In this document: piece after piece, positions 55,916 to 64,000 of the stretch
Position numbering within the stretch: position 1 is the stretch's first letter
Layout: every line of letters starts with the position of its first letter
NCBI GenBank assembly: GCA_902543535.1
Contig: CACBYG010000002.1
Location: 62,001-126,000 of the forward strand
DNA: 64,000 nucleotides
DNA from: an uncultured Pelagibacteraceae bacterium
GTDB taxonomy: Bacteria > Pseudomonadota > Alphaproteobacteria > Pelagibacterales > Pelagibacteraceae
Direction: 5' to 3'
Notes under the pieces: model-generated
What the model saw: only the letters and a program-made list of their open reading frames with translations
Told to the model about the DNA's origin: nothing
Database searches by the model: none
Made by a program: the position numbers and the translations under genes

Positions 55916-56866
55916 TTAACTCAAATTCTTATAAAATAGTGATGTTTTTTTAATAATAAAATTATTTACTAGGGGTGAATTATCAGCGACAACCTTCATT
56001 TCATTGAAATTACCATTACAATGTAATGCTAGGTTGCATCCAGCTTCAAAACTTTTAATTGTATTAGTGCTTAAGTCATATTTTAAACTCTTCATCGATA
56101 AGTCATCAGAAATCAAAACATTTTTAAACCCTATTTTTTTACGAATAATATTTATAACTTTTTTGGAATGCGTTGCAGTGTTAAGTGGATCAATTTTTTT
56201 ATAAATAATATGGGCAGTCATGGCAAATAAACTATCTTTGTTTTTAAAAGGGAAGAAATCATTTTTAATAAGGTATTTAATGTTCTTATTAACTATTGGT
56301 GTAAAATTATGGCTATCAACCTTTGCAAGTCCATGACCTGGGATATGCTTGATTACTGTGCCTATTGAGTTTTGGTTAAATAAATCAATACAAATATCAC
56401 CTACTTTTGAAACAATTTTCTTATTTTCTGAAAACGATCTGTCACCAATAATGTTACTAGAACCTTTAATTTTAAGATCCAGTACAGGTAGTGTATTAAT
56501 ATTTACACCTATTTGTTTTAGAATATATGAAGTTTTATCAATGAATAATTTATAAATGATATTAAATTTTCTTTCATCTTGAACATACAATTTTCCAAAA
56601 TATTCACCTGTCAAATTATCAAAAGTTATAATATTTTTTAACCTGTTCACTCTGCCTCCCTCTTGATCAATCAAAATAGGATAATGGGGATCTTTAAATA
56701 GCTTTCTGATGCTATTTGTTAATAATTTCGTCTGATTAATAGATTTAATATTTCTTGAAAATAATATTATTCCCCAAGGTTTTTGTTTTTTTAAAAATTT
56801 TACTTCACTGGTTGATAATTTCAGTGATTTAATACCAGTAATAAAGGCTTTTCTTTTACTTATCAT
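55916..56866 (-). CDS. nagZ: beta-N-acetylhexosaminidase NagZ
   Basis: A GH3 enzyme that removes GlcNAc from anhydromuropeptides in cytoplasmic cell-wall recycling, matching the MltB-type enzyme at 34277. The 316-aa protein has KPWGIILFSRNIKS near residue 29, LIDQEGGRVNRL near residue 81, the catalytic loop KHIPGHGLAKVDSHNFTP near residue 167 and the nucleophile Asp in LISDDLSMKSL near residue 250. No signal peptide. It overlaps the upstream small gene by 11 bases. Confidence 0.95.
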   Translation of the reverse strand: MISKRKAFITGIKSLKLSTSEVKFLKKQKPWGIILFSRNIKSINQTKLLTNSIRKLFKDPHYPILIDQEGGRVNRLKNIITFDNLTGEYFGKLYVQDERKFNIIYKLFIDKTSYILKQIGVNINTLPVLDLKIKGSSNIIGDRSFSENKKIVSKVGDICIDLFNQNSIGTVIKHIPGHGLAKVDSHNFTPIVNKNIKYLIKNDFFPFKNKDSLFAMTAHIIYKKIDPLNTATHSKKVINIIRKKIGFKNVLISDDLSMKSLKYDLSTNTIKSFEAGCNLALHCNGNFNEMKVVADNSPLVNNFIIKKTSLFYKNLS

Positions 56867-57119
56867 TTTCTAAAAGTTTCCAAAAATTAAACTTTTTTTT
56901 CTTATCTTTATTTGTTTGTTTTACATACTCAATGATGTCTTGAGTATCATTTTCTAATACAGGTAAGTTTTCAGAATACAGTTTTATCTTCTCATCATTA
57001 TTTTTATAGGAACGATAGGAATTTTTTAAATTTTCATCAGAAAAATAGTATCTGCCAGTAAAAAAAATAAATACAGAAATAACTATTATAAAAATTAAAT
57101 ATTTGATTTCTTTAAACAT
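56856..57119 (-). CDS. small membrane protein in the place of the SPOR-domain gene
   Basis: An 87-aa protein with one N-terminal helix (about residues 7-22) and a charged, Asn/Lys/Asp-rich remainder. Many alphaproteobacteria have a long SPOR-domain protein between argS and nagZ; here only the membrane anchor and a stub remain and no SPOR domain is visible. It could be a shortened version. Overlaps argS by one base and nagZ by 11. Confidence 0.7.
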   Translation of the reverse strand: MFKEIKYLIFIIVISVFIFFTGRYYFSDENLKNSYRSYKNNDEKIKLYSENLPVLENDTQDIIEYVKQTNKDKKKKFNFWKLLENDK

Positions 57120-58849
57120 TACATTTTGGATGGAGTATCAACGCCAACAATATTCATTCCAGATTTTATTACATTAGAAATAACTTTTAAAAATACTAAC
57201 TTGTCTAAAGGAACTTCTTTTTGTTCATTTATAAATCGTTTTTCTGGTTGTTGTTTTCCAAGATTCCAATATGAGTGAAATTCTGAGGCTAACTCATAAA
57301 GATAAACAGGAATTCTATGTGGCTCAAGTTTTGCACTTGATATATCAATACATTTTGGCCATTCAGACAATTTTTTTAAAATTTTAATTTCATCCGCAGA
57401 ATATTCAAAATTAAAATTATTAGTTTCAAGTTTTTTATTTAAATCTTTATTAATGTGTCTGAATACAGATGAAATGCGTGCATAACAATATTGTACATAA
57501 TATAATGGATTATCTTTTGACTTTTCTTTTACTGCATCAAAATCAAAATCGAGTTCTGCATCACTACTTCTGTTCAACATAATAAATCGGGTAGCGTCTT
57601 TGCCAACTTCCTCTATAAGATCATCAACAGTTACATAGTCCCCTTTTCTTTTAGACATTTTAAAAGGTTTATTATCTTTTATAAGTTTTACTAACTGACT
57701 TATTTTACAAATTAATTTATCTTTCTCTCCTGAAAGGGCTTCGACCGATGATGAAATTCTTTTTATGTAGCCAGCATGATCTGCACCTAGTATATTAATC
57801 ATATAATCAAATTTTCTATCAACTTTATTTTTATGATAGGCAACATCGCTTGCAAAATATGTCCATGATCCATCTGATTTTTGTAGAGCTCGGTCTTTAT
57901 CATCACCAAAATCTGTAGATTTAAACAATAATTGCTCACGTTCTACCCAGTTATTATTGTCCTCACCTTCTGGTGCTTTGATTTTACCTTTATAAACGAA
58001 ATTATTTTTTTCTAAAAATTGAACTACATTTTCAACTTCTTTGTCTAAAACAATTTTCTTTTCACTTACAAAATTGTCGTGATTTATACCAAGACTATTA
58101 AGATTTTTTTTAATTAGCAGTAATGCTTGTTCAATCGATAGATCAGTTAGTTTCTCACTAATTTCATTATAATTATCAAAATTCAAATTAGAGTTAGAGG
58201 ATATATTTTTTGCAAAATCTATTAAGTAATCACCAGGATATAAATCAGCATTATCAGATGGAAAAGGTTCCTTATGAATTATTTCACGTATTCGAAAATA
58301 TACTGATTTAGTAAAATTAATGATTTGATTACCATAGTCATTTACGTAGTATTCTTTAGTAACTTTATGATTGTTGAAGGTTAATATATTTGAAATTACA
58401 TCTCCAAGTATTGCGCCACGACAATGGCCAACATGTAATGGTCCTGTTGGGTTCGCAGACACAAATTCCACAAGATAATTATTCTTTTTTTCTTTTTGAT
58501 TTATTCCAAAAGTTTCAGAATTTTCACTGATTTCTTTAGTAAAATTTGCCCAGAAAGATTTCTTAAACTTTATGTTAATAAAACCAGGTTTTGCAATAGT
58601 TATTGTTTCAATTAAATTATCTTTATCTTTTATTATAGGTACAAGTTGTTCTGCTAGTTCAATGGGTAGCTTATTATTAATTTTAGATAAAACCATTGCG
58701 ACATTAGTTGAGATGTCACAATTAAATTTTGGTGGAGGTATTTCAGCATTTATTCCATTAAAATTATCAGGAACAATTATTTTATTATCTTTTTGAAGTT
58801 CACTAATTATCGATTTGATTTTGTCTAAATAAGTTTCAAAAATATTCAT
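57119..58849 (-). CDS. argS: arginyl-tRNA synthetase
   Basis: A 576-aa class I synthetase with the HIGH motif as VSANPTGPLHVGHCRGAILGD near residue 128-148 and the class signature KPFKMSKRKGDYVTVDDLIEEVG near residue 393. The C-terminal DALR anticodon domain starts near residue 445 (YVQYCYARISSVFRH) and ends MNIVGVDTPSKM. It overlaps dgt by 4 bases. Confidence 0.97.
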   Translation of the reverse strand: MNIFETYLDKIKSIISELQKDNKIIVPDNFNGINAEIPPPKFNCDISTNVAMVLSKINNKLPIELAEQLVPIIKDKDNLIETITIAKPGFINIKFKKSFWANFTKEISENSETFGINQKEKKNNYLVEFVSANPTGPLHVGHCRGAILGDVISNILTFNNHKVTKEYYVNDYGNQIINFTKSVYFRIREIIHKEPFPSDNADLYPGDYLIDFAKNISSNSNLNFDNYNEISEKLTDLSIEQALLLIKKNLNSLGINHDNFVSEKKIVLDKEVENVVQFLEKNNFVYKGKIKAPEGEDNNNWVEREQLLFKSTDFGDDKDRALQKSDGSWTYFASDVAYHKNKVDRKFDYMINILGADHAGYIKRISSSVEALSGEKDKLICKISQLVKLIKDNKPFKMSKRKGDYVTVDDLIEEVGKDATRFIMLNRSSDAELDFDFDAVKEKSKDNPLYYVQYCYARISSVFRHINKDLNKKLETNNFNFEYSADEIKILKKLSEWPKCIDISSAKLEPHRIPVYLYELASEFHSYWNLGKQQPEKRFINEQKEVPLDKLVFLKVISNVIKSGMNIVGVDTPSKM

Positions 58850-59964
58850 TTATTTGCATTATAAAGGTTGATTGCATAACGGTCAGTCATACCAGAAATA
58901 AAGTCTGAGATAGCTCTATATTTATCTTTAGTTAATTGTTCTTTTGTAAGAAACTTTCTAGGTGAAGATTGAATTATCTTGAATAATTTTTTTATAATTT
59001 TTTTACCTCTTTGATTTTTTCTTAAAACAGATTTATTATCATACATGTTAGATCTTAAAAATGATTTAATTTCTTTTTCTGAACTTTGAATATTTTTAGA
59101 GAAACAAACTATTAATTCTTTTGATTTTGCAATATCTTTAAAAGATTTTATTTTTAATCTATTTATATTTTTTTGTGTGTTAGTGATTAAGTCTTTTATC
59201 ATTAGATCAATTGAGTCTCTTACTATTTGATTAATTGCTATTTTATAATTTTTATTATTTATCTTTTTCTTATAATTTACATAAATATTTTTAAGAAAAT
59301 TAATCTCACATAGCTCTTCTAATTTAAAAAGATTTGCTTTAATTCCATCTTGAATATCATGATTATTATAAGCTATATCATCTGAAATAGCTGAAATTTG
59401 TGCTTCTAAAGAGGGGAAAGTATTAAATTTAATTTTATTTTTAAAAACTTTTGATCCAATAAGTTTATTAATTGTGGTTAATTCGTTAATTGGTCCATTA
59501 TGTTTTAAAAGTCCCTCTAAAGTTTCAATGGTAAGATTTAATCCTTTAAATTTTAAATATTTATTTTCTAAAAACATAACAATTCTCAAAGTTTGTAGAT
59601 TATGATCAAAACCACCATGATTAACCATACATTCATGCAATGCATCCTCTCCAGCATGCCCAAACGGTGTATGACCTAAATCATGAGCTAGACTTAAAGT
59701 TTCTGCTAGATCCTCATTTAGGTCTAAATATTTCGAAATTGACCTTGCTATTTGTGCGACTTCAATTGAATGAGTTATTCTTGTTCTAAAATGATCGCCT
59801 TCAGTGTTTACAAAAACTTGGGTTTTATGCTTTAGTCTTCTAAACGAAGCGCTATGTATAATTCTGTCTCTATCTCTTTGAAAAGGTGATCGATACTTAG
59901 AGTTAGCTTCTTTATTAAGTCTGCCTTTACTTTTAAATACGCCCAACAAAGTGTCTTTTTTCAT
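58846..59964 (-). CDS. dgt: deoxyguanosinetriphosphate triphosphohydrolase-like protein
   Basis: A 372-aa HD-domain dNTPase. N-terminal YRSPFQRDRDRIIHSASFRRLKHKTQVF; the metal-binding HD site is formed by HSIEVAQIARSI near residue 65 and LAHDLGHTPFGHAGEDALHE near residue 92-111, with a later SDDIAYNNHDIQDGIKANL near residue 192. It probably trims dNTP pools. Leads the argS-nagZ-scp-tat operon and is divergent from erpA. Confidence 0.94.
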   Translation of the reverse strand: MKKDTLLGVFKSKGRLNKEANSKYRSPFQRDRDRIIHSASFRRLKHKTQVFVNTEGDHFRTRITHSIEVAQIARSISKYLDLNEDLAETLSLAHDLGHTPFGHAGEDALHECMVNHGGFDHNLQTLRIVMFLENKYLKFKGLNLTIETLEGLLKHNGPINELTTINKLIGSKVFKNKIKFNTFPSLEAQISAISDDIAYNNHDIQDGIKANLFKLEELCEINFLKNIYVNYKKKINNKNYKIAINQIVRDSIDLMIKDLITNTQKNINRLKIKSFKDIAKSKELIVCFSKNIQSSEKEIKSFLRSNMYDNKSVLRKNQRGKKIIKKLFKIIQSSPRKFLTKEQLTKDKYRAISDFISGMTDRYAINLYNANK

Positions 59965-60014
59965 CCTTTAATTTAAATAATTAAGTATTATATTAGTAAT
60001 ATCAGTGTTCAGTC

Positions 60015-60332
60015 ATGATTAAAGAAATTAAATTTACGGATAAAGCGTTAAAACAAATAGAAAATTTATTATCTAAAAAAGACGAAGGTTCTTTTTTTAG
60101 AATCGCTATTAAAGGTGGTGGTTGTTCTGGTTTCCAATATGAATTTACTTTTGATAAGTCAAAGCAAGCTGACGATCTTAATTATCAAAATATTTTAATT
60201 GATAAAGCTTCAGCTGACCTATTAAAAGGTTCTGAAGTAGATTATGTATCAGAATTAATTGGTGAATCGTTTAAAATTTCCAACCCTCAAACAAAATCTT
60301 CTTGTGGGTGTGGGGTTTCATTCTCTCTTTAA
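60015..60332 (+). CDS. erpA: A-type iron-sulfur carrier (ErpA/IscA family)
   Basis: A 105-aa Fe-S insertion protein: IKFTDKALKQIENLL, FRIAIKGGGCSGFQYEFTFD with the first cluster Cys near residue 36, and the C-terminal SSCGCGVSF with the other two cysteines near residues 98-100. ErpA versus IscA cannot be settled by sequence alone; the divergent dgt and downstream xth are the usual alphaproteobacterial context. Confidence 0.92.
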   Translation: MIKEIKFTDKALKQIENLLSKKDEGSFFRIAIKGGGCSGFQYEFTFDKSKQADDLNYQNILIDKASADLLKGSEVDYVSELIGESFKISNPQTKSSCGCGVSFSL

Positions 60333-61108
60333 TGCTCATTTCATCGTGGAATGTTAATTCTGTTAGAGCGAGAATAGAAAATATCAAAAGCTATCTGCTA
60401 AAATATAAACCAGATATTTTAATGATGCAGGAGATAAAAACTGAGGACATTAATTTCCCTTATGATGATTTTTCATCAATGGATTATGAAAGTCATGTGT
60501 TTGGTCAAAAAAGCTATAACGGTGTAGCTATTATTTCAAAAAAAAAACTAACCAATATCAAAACAGATTTAATTAAAGACAAATTAAAACAATCAAGAAT
60601 TATTTCTGCTGAAGTTGAATATAAGAAAAAAACTATTCAATTAATAAATATTTATACTCCAAATGGAAATCCAGTTGATACAGAAAAATATGTTTATAAA
60701 AAAAATTGGATGGATCAATTAATCAAACAATTAAAATCCTTATCAAAAAAAAATTCTAACATAATTCTTGCTGGAGATTTTAATGTTATTCCTGCTGCAG
60801 AGGATGTTTATAATGTGAAAAGTTTTGAAGATGATGCTTTGTATCGACTTGAAATAAGAAAAAAATTTAGAGAAATGTTAAATCTTGGATTTAGTGATGT
60901 TTACCGACATTTTAATGAAAACAAAGAAGGCTATACCTTTTGGGATTATATGAGAGGTGCATGGCAAAAAAATAATGGCATGAGAATTGATCACTTTTTA
61001 GTATCAAGCTCAATAATTGATAATATTAAAGGTATTAATATAAATAAAGATCCTCGTGGAAGAGAAAAACCTTCGGATCACACTCCAATTGAGATTAACT
61101 TAGCTTAA
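60332..61108 (+). CDS. xth: exodeoxyribonuclease III
   Basis: A 258-aa AP endonuclease/3'-5' exonuclease of base excision repair. The frame extends back to 60302, but ATG 60332 (overlapping the erpA stop as TAATG) gives the family start MLISSWNVNSVRARIENI. Catalytic motifs: LMMQEIKTED near residue 31, GVAIISKK, LAGDFNVIPAAEDVYN near residue 147-162, MRIDHFLVSS near residue 217 and KPSDHTPIEI near residue 246 with the catalytic His. The 3' end overlaps the convergent gene by 9 bases. Confidence 0.96.
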   Translation: MLISSWNVNSVRARIENIKSYLLKYKPDILMMQEIKTEDINFPYDDFSSMDYESHVFGQKSYNGVAIISKKKLTNIKTDLIKDKLKQSRIISAEVEYKKKTIQLINIYTPNGNPVDTEKYVYKKNWMDQLIKQLKSLSKKNSNIILAGDFNVIPAAEDVYNVKSFEDDALYRLEIRKKFREMLNLGFSDVYRHFNENKEGYTFWDYMRGAWQKNNGMRIDHFLVSSSIIDNIKGININKDPRGREKPSDHTPIEINLA

Positions 61109-62098
61109 AGATTTAATTTTATTAACCAATTCCTCGTTAATATTTCTTGGTCCTTTGTCTAATCTGTTTTTATGTCGTCTTTCACCTGGAAGTCTTACTT
61201 CACCCATTGACTTCATTTTATCAAAAAATTCATCTGCATGTTTTTGCCAATCTGTTCCTGATGTTTTATCTGGACTAATTGCTAAAATAAATTCACCACC
61301 ACTTGGAGGACCACCATCATTGTTATCTTTAGCAGCTGTTTCAAAACTAAAATTATCACCAACGAGAGCTCCAGCTAATAATTCAACCATCATAGCAATT
61401 GCTGAGCCTTTATAACCACCGAAAGGAAGCAATACTCCACCATCGGCTATTTGTCCTGGATCAGTAGTTTCTTTACCGTCTTTCGTAAGTCCAGTTCCTA
61501 ATGGAACTTTGTGCCCTTCTCTTTTAGCAACTTGTACTTCTCCCATAGCCATTGAAGCAGTTGCCATATCATAAACTACAGGCGTCTTTCCAGGTCTAGG
61601 CCATGCAAATGAAATTGGATTTGTTCCAAAAAGAGGTTTGATCGCACCAGCAGGTGCAACAGCAGGCTTATAAGAAGTACACGCAAATGCTACTAAGCCA
61701 TTTTCAGCTAATTTTTCAGTTTCAGGCCACATAGCAGCCATATGATGAGAATTATTTATTGCTAAGACAGCAACTCCATTTTGTTTAGCAGCTTTACTTA
61801 ATTCTGGTAAACTTTTATTTAATACCACTGGAGCTAAACAATTATTTCCTGCAACTTTAATTACAGATGGTGATATTTTTTTAATTTCAGGTTTTCCTTT
61901 ACCATTTATTTTTCCACTTTTTAATCCTGAAACATAAGCAGGTAATCTAAATAAACCATGAGAAAGCGAACCATCTCTCTCTGCATTTGTAATTAATTCT
62001 GAAAGGATTGATGCTGTATCATTATCACACCCATTTGCTAAGAGAGTTTTTTTCGCTAAATTATTAATTTCGTCTAGGGTTAATGAAACAGTGTTCAT
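61100..62098 (-). CDS. Ldh2/DpkA-family NAD(P)-dependent oxidoreductase
   Basis: A 332-aa enzyme of the malate/L-lactate dehydrogenase-2 fold. The stretch NNSHHMAAMWPETEKLAENGL (near residue 118), KPLFGTNPISFAWPRP, and LLPFGGYKGSAIAMMVELLAGAL near residue 223 resemble DpkA-type delta1-piperideine/pyrroline-2-carboxylate reductases, which act on cyclic imines from D-lysine, D-proline or hydroxyproline. A malate or ureidoglycolate dehydrogenase is the alternative. It overlaps zur by one base at the end of the zinc operon. Confidence 0.82.
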   Translation of the reverse strand: MNTVSLTLDEINNLAKKTLLANGCDNDTASILSELITNAERDGSLSHGLFRLPAYVSGLKSGKINGKGKPEIKKISPSVIKVAGNNCLAPVVLNKSLPELSKAAKQNGVAVLAINNSHHMAAMWPETEKLAENGLVAFACTSYKPAVAPAGAIKPLFGTNPISFAWPRPGKTPVVYDMATASMAMGEVQVAKREGHKVPLGTGLTKDGKETTDPGQIADGGVLLPFGGYKGSAIAMMVELLAGALVGDNFSFETAAKDNNDGGPPSGGEFILAISPDKTSGTDWQKHADEFFDKMKSMGEVRLPGERRHKNRLDKGPRNINEELVNKIKSLS

Positions 62099-62496
62099 TA
62101 TTTTGATTTACATTTCTTACATAAACCAAAAAATTCTAAATTGTATTTAGTGTATTTCATCCCTGATTCATCAGCAAAGTTTGATAAATATTTTGATAGT
62201 TTAGTGTTACTTATTTCAGAAACTTTTTCACAACTTTCACATATTGAAAATGCTGTAGCCTTAGAAATTTGGCAACTAGAATTCTGACATGCAATGAATG
62301 CATTTCTACTTTCAATTTTATGGATCTTACCTATTTCAACTAATTTATCTAATGCTCTATAAACTTGTAATGGTGCATTGATACCTTTTTTCTGTACATT
62401 GAATAGAATTGAATATGCTTTTAACGGCTCAGGAGATTTATCAATCAAATCAAAAATAATTTTTTGGTTTTTTGAAAGATTGTGTTGTTTTTCCAT
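62098..62496 (-). CDS. zur: Fur family regulator, probable zinc uptake regulator Zur
   Basis: A 132-aa Fur-fold repressor: winged helix (QKIIFDLIDKSPEPLKAYSILF, APLQVYRALDKLVEIGKIHKIE) and a dimerisation domain with two structural cysteine pairs, CESC near residue 92 and CKKC near residue 127. Position directly downstream of znuCB identifies Zur. It probably represses its own operon; the operator would be upstream of znuC, outside the window. Gap of 14 bases from znuB. Confidence 0.9.
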   Translation of the reverse strand: MEKQHNLSKNQKIIFDLIDKSPEPLKAYSILFNVQKKGINAPLQVYRALDKLVEIGKIHKIESRNAFIACQNSSCQISKATAFSICESCEKVSEISNTKLSKYLSNFADESGMKYTKYNLEFFGLCKKCKSK

Positions 62497-62510
62497 TTTT
62501 AAATTTCCTA

Positions 62511-63314
62511 TTAGTTTTTTAATTTAATCGATTGTTTAATTTTAAACAAAGATAATATGAACAATATCAACGCCGCTGCAATAATTGAGGGTCCAGAAGA
62601 TGTATTAAATTCTAATGAAGAATATAATCCTAAGATAACTGATAATAAGCCCCCAATTATAGAAAATAGAACCATTTTCTGAGGACTATCAGAGATATTT
62701 CTAGCCATTGCAGCAGGGATAATTAACATTCCTGTAATTAGTAATAATCCAACCATTTTAATCGAAATTGCAATTACAGCTGCCATTAATATTGTGAAAA
62801 TAGCTTTTGCTCTATCGGGGTTTAATCCTTCTGCCTCAGCTAATTCATAATTAACAGTTGATGCAAGTAAAGGTTTCCAAATTAATTTAAGTACTATTAA
62901 AATTAATGCTCCACCTGTCCAAATTACAAATAAATCATCGGTGGTTACTGCTAATATATCGCCAAATAATAAACCCATAATATCAAATCTTATAAATGTT
63001 AAGAAACCAATAACTACTAATCCAACTGCTAATGATGAATGTGCTAAAAGACCTAGCAATGCATCGCCAGGAAGATTAGTTTTTTTCTGAAGTTGAATTA
63101 ATATTAGTGCAATAACTGATGAAATTAAAAATACAGAAATGGCGATGTTTAAATCAAATGTATAAGCCATTGTAACTCCAAGAAGAGCTGAGTGGGCAAG
63201 TGTATCTCCAAAATAAGACAATCTTCTCCACACAACAAAACATCCAAGTGGGCCAGTTACAAATGCAATTCCAATACCTGCAACTAGAGCTCTTATAAAA
63301 AAATCATCAAACAT
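62511..63314 (-). CDS. znuB: zinc ABC transporter permease ZnuB
   Basis: A 267-aa permease with about eight hydrophobic segments. It has the ZnuB/MntB features: VAGIGIAFVTGPLGCFVVWRRLSYFGDTLAHSALLG region near residue 11-46, DALLGLLAHSSLAVGLV near residue 83-99, and LLITGMLIIPAAMARNISDS near residue 191. Abuts znuC with no gap. Confidence 0.96.
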   Translation of the reverse strand: MFDDFFIRALVAGIGIAFVTGPLGCFVVWRRLSYFGDTLAHSALLGVTMAYTFDLNIAISVFLISSVIALILIQLQKKTNLPGDALLGLLAHSSLAVGLVVIGFLTFIRFDIMGLLFGDILAVTTDDLFVIWTGGALILIVLKLIWKPLLASTVNYELAEAEGLNPDRAKAIFTILMAAVIAISIKMVGLLLITGMLIIPAAMARNISDSPQKMVLFSIIGGLLSVILGLYSSLEFNTSSGPSIIAAALILFILSLFKIKQSIKLKN

Positions 63315-64000
63315 TTAATTTTTCTTTATTTCCCCTTCATCAGAATGAACATGATCATGCTTATGCTCGTATGTTGTTAAAATTTGAGAAGCTTTCTCAC
63401 CAAACAAGGCTTTGTATTCGTTATTTTTTGCTACATCCAAAGGTGAACCAGAACAACAAACATGTCCATTTAAACAAACTACATGGTCCGTTGCTGTCAT
63501 AACCATATGCAGATCATGAGAAATTAATAATATTCCACAATTTAAAGTATCAGATATTTTTTTAATTAATTCATACAAAGCAATCTCACCTGTATAATCA
63601 ACTCCCTGTACTGGTTCATCTAACACTAATAATTCTGGTTTTTTAGAAATTGCTCTTGCAATTAAAACTCTTTGAAATTCTCCACCAGATAAACTGCCTA
63701 AATTTTTATTTTTAAGATGAATTACACCTGTTAGTGATAATGCTTCATCAATAGCACTATCTTCTATAGTTTCTGTTAAAAGCATAAAATCATAAACTCT
63801 AATAGGTAAAGTCCAATCAATTGAAATTTTTTGGGGAACATAACCAACTTTGGTTGTATATTTTTCAACAGTCCCCTCGATATTTTTGTAAATTCCTAAA
63901 GCAATTTTAGCAGTAGTACTTTTACCAGAACCATTAGGACCAATGAGAGTTACAATTTTACCCTTTTCAACTGTAAGAGAAACACCTTCTACCAACCATT
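63315..64000 (-). CDS. znuC: zinc ABC transporter ATPase ZnuC, 5' partial
   Basis: The frame runs off the window end; in-frame codons upstream of 63995 read Trp then Leu (TTG), and no ATG is in frame, so the true start lies beyond base 64000. Visible motifs: Walker A GPNGSGKSTTAK, the signature LSGGEFQRVLIARAI, Walker B LLVLDEPVQGVD and the switch LLISHDLHMV. The C-terminus carries a His-rich tail (EHKHDHVHSDE), likely zinc-binding. It powers ZnuB. Confidence 0.95.
   Translation of the reverse strand, partial: WLVEGVSLTVEKGKIVTLIGPNGSGKSTTAKIALGIYKNIEGTVEKYTTKVGYVPQKISIDWTLPIRVYDFMLLTETIEDSAIDEALSLTGVIHLKNKNLGSLSGGEFQRVLIARAISKKPELLVLDEPVQGVDYTGEIALYELIKKISDTLNCGILLISHDLHMVMTATDHVVCLNGHVCCSGSPLDVAKNNEYKALFGEKASQILTTYEHKHDHVHSDEGEIKKN

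Overview
This is a strongly AT-rich, extremely compact bacterial chromosome segment. Gene content, gene order and protein style (lysine-, isoleucine- and asparagine-rich proteins) match the SAR11 clade of Alphaproteobacteria (Candidatus Pelagibacter or a close relative). Typical alphaproteobacterial blocks are present: ribBX-ribH-nusB-thiL, bamE/CBP3-rpmF-plsX-ihfA-merR, metG-holB-tmk-dac-rlpA-mltB, gyrA-coaD-ppi-tgt, and dgt-argS-nagZ-scpAB-tatABC-serS-yajC-secDF with erpA-xth divergent. The tandem SAM-II/SAM-V riboswitch before metY is a further SAR11 hallmark. This assignment is by recognition, not by database search.

Layout. 1-2728: riboflavin/NusB/ThiL operon, 5' truncated by the window edge. 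2807-4912: proton-pumping pyrophosphatase. 4899-7902: divergent bamE/CBP3 pair, then L32, fatty acid/phospholipid start (PlsX), IHF-alpha, MerR and L33. 7903-10574: chorismate mutase, heme A synthase and MetY, whose leader (10575-10730) carries a promoter and two SAM aptamers. 10782-16015: ribosomal L13-S9, ArgC, a small lipoprotein, homoserine dehydrogenase and two transporters. 16016-16538 is the only gene-free stretch over 300 bases.

16539-23101 is the one accessory-looking region: a stand-alone alkyltransferase domain, a tiny membrane protein, an intact tyrosine recombinase, then a surface-glycan set (FkbM methyltransferase, polytopic GT-C-like protein, small membrane protein, double glycosyltransferase) and a GIY-YIG protein that ends against tRNA-Glu. 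23171-27795 holds FBPase II, an SbmA/BacA-like transporter, a complex I NDUFS4-like subunit, tRNA-Pro, a zinc-ribbon membrane protein, NhaA and a secreted glutathione peroxidase.

27790-36146 is a long minus-strand operon for tRNA charging, DNA replication and peptidoglycan work. 36233-48527 has tRNA-Ser, SdhE, RecG, DUF502, an M48 protease, tRNA-Lys, Tgt, cyclophilin, CoaD, GyrA, SSB and UvrA. 48578-59964 has a PuuD-like membrane protein, Sec and Tat translocation, SerS, ScpAB, NagZ, ArgS and a dGTPase. 60015-64000 has ErpA, exonuclease III, a DpkA/Ldh-type reductase and a zinc uptake operon (znuC-znuB-zur) cut by the window end.

The window is mainly ordinary housekeeping DNA. The items most worth a second look are the tandem SAM riboswitch, two tRNA genes followed within 3-5 nt by a start codon, a Tgt that has lost two of four zinc ligands, and the recombinase/glycan island.
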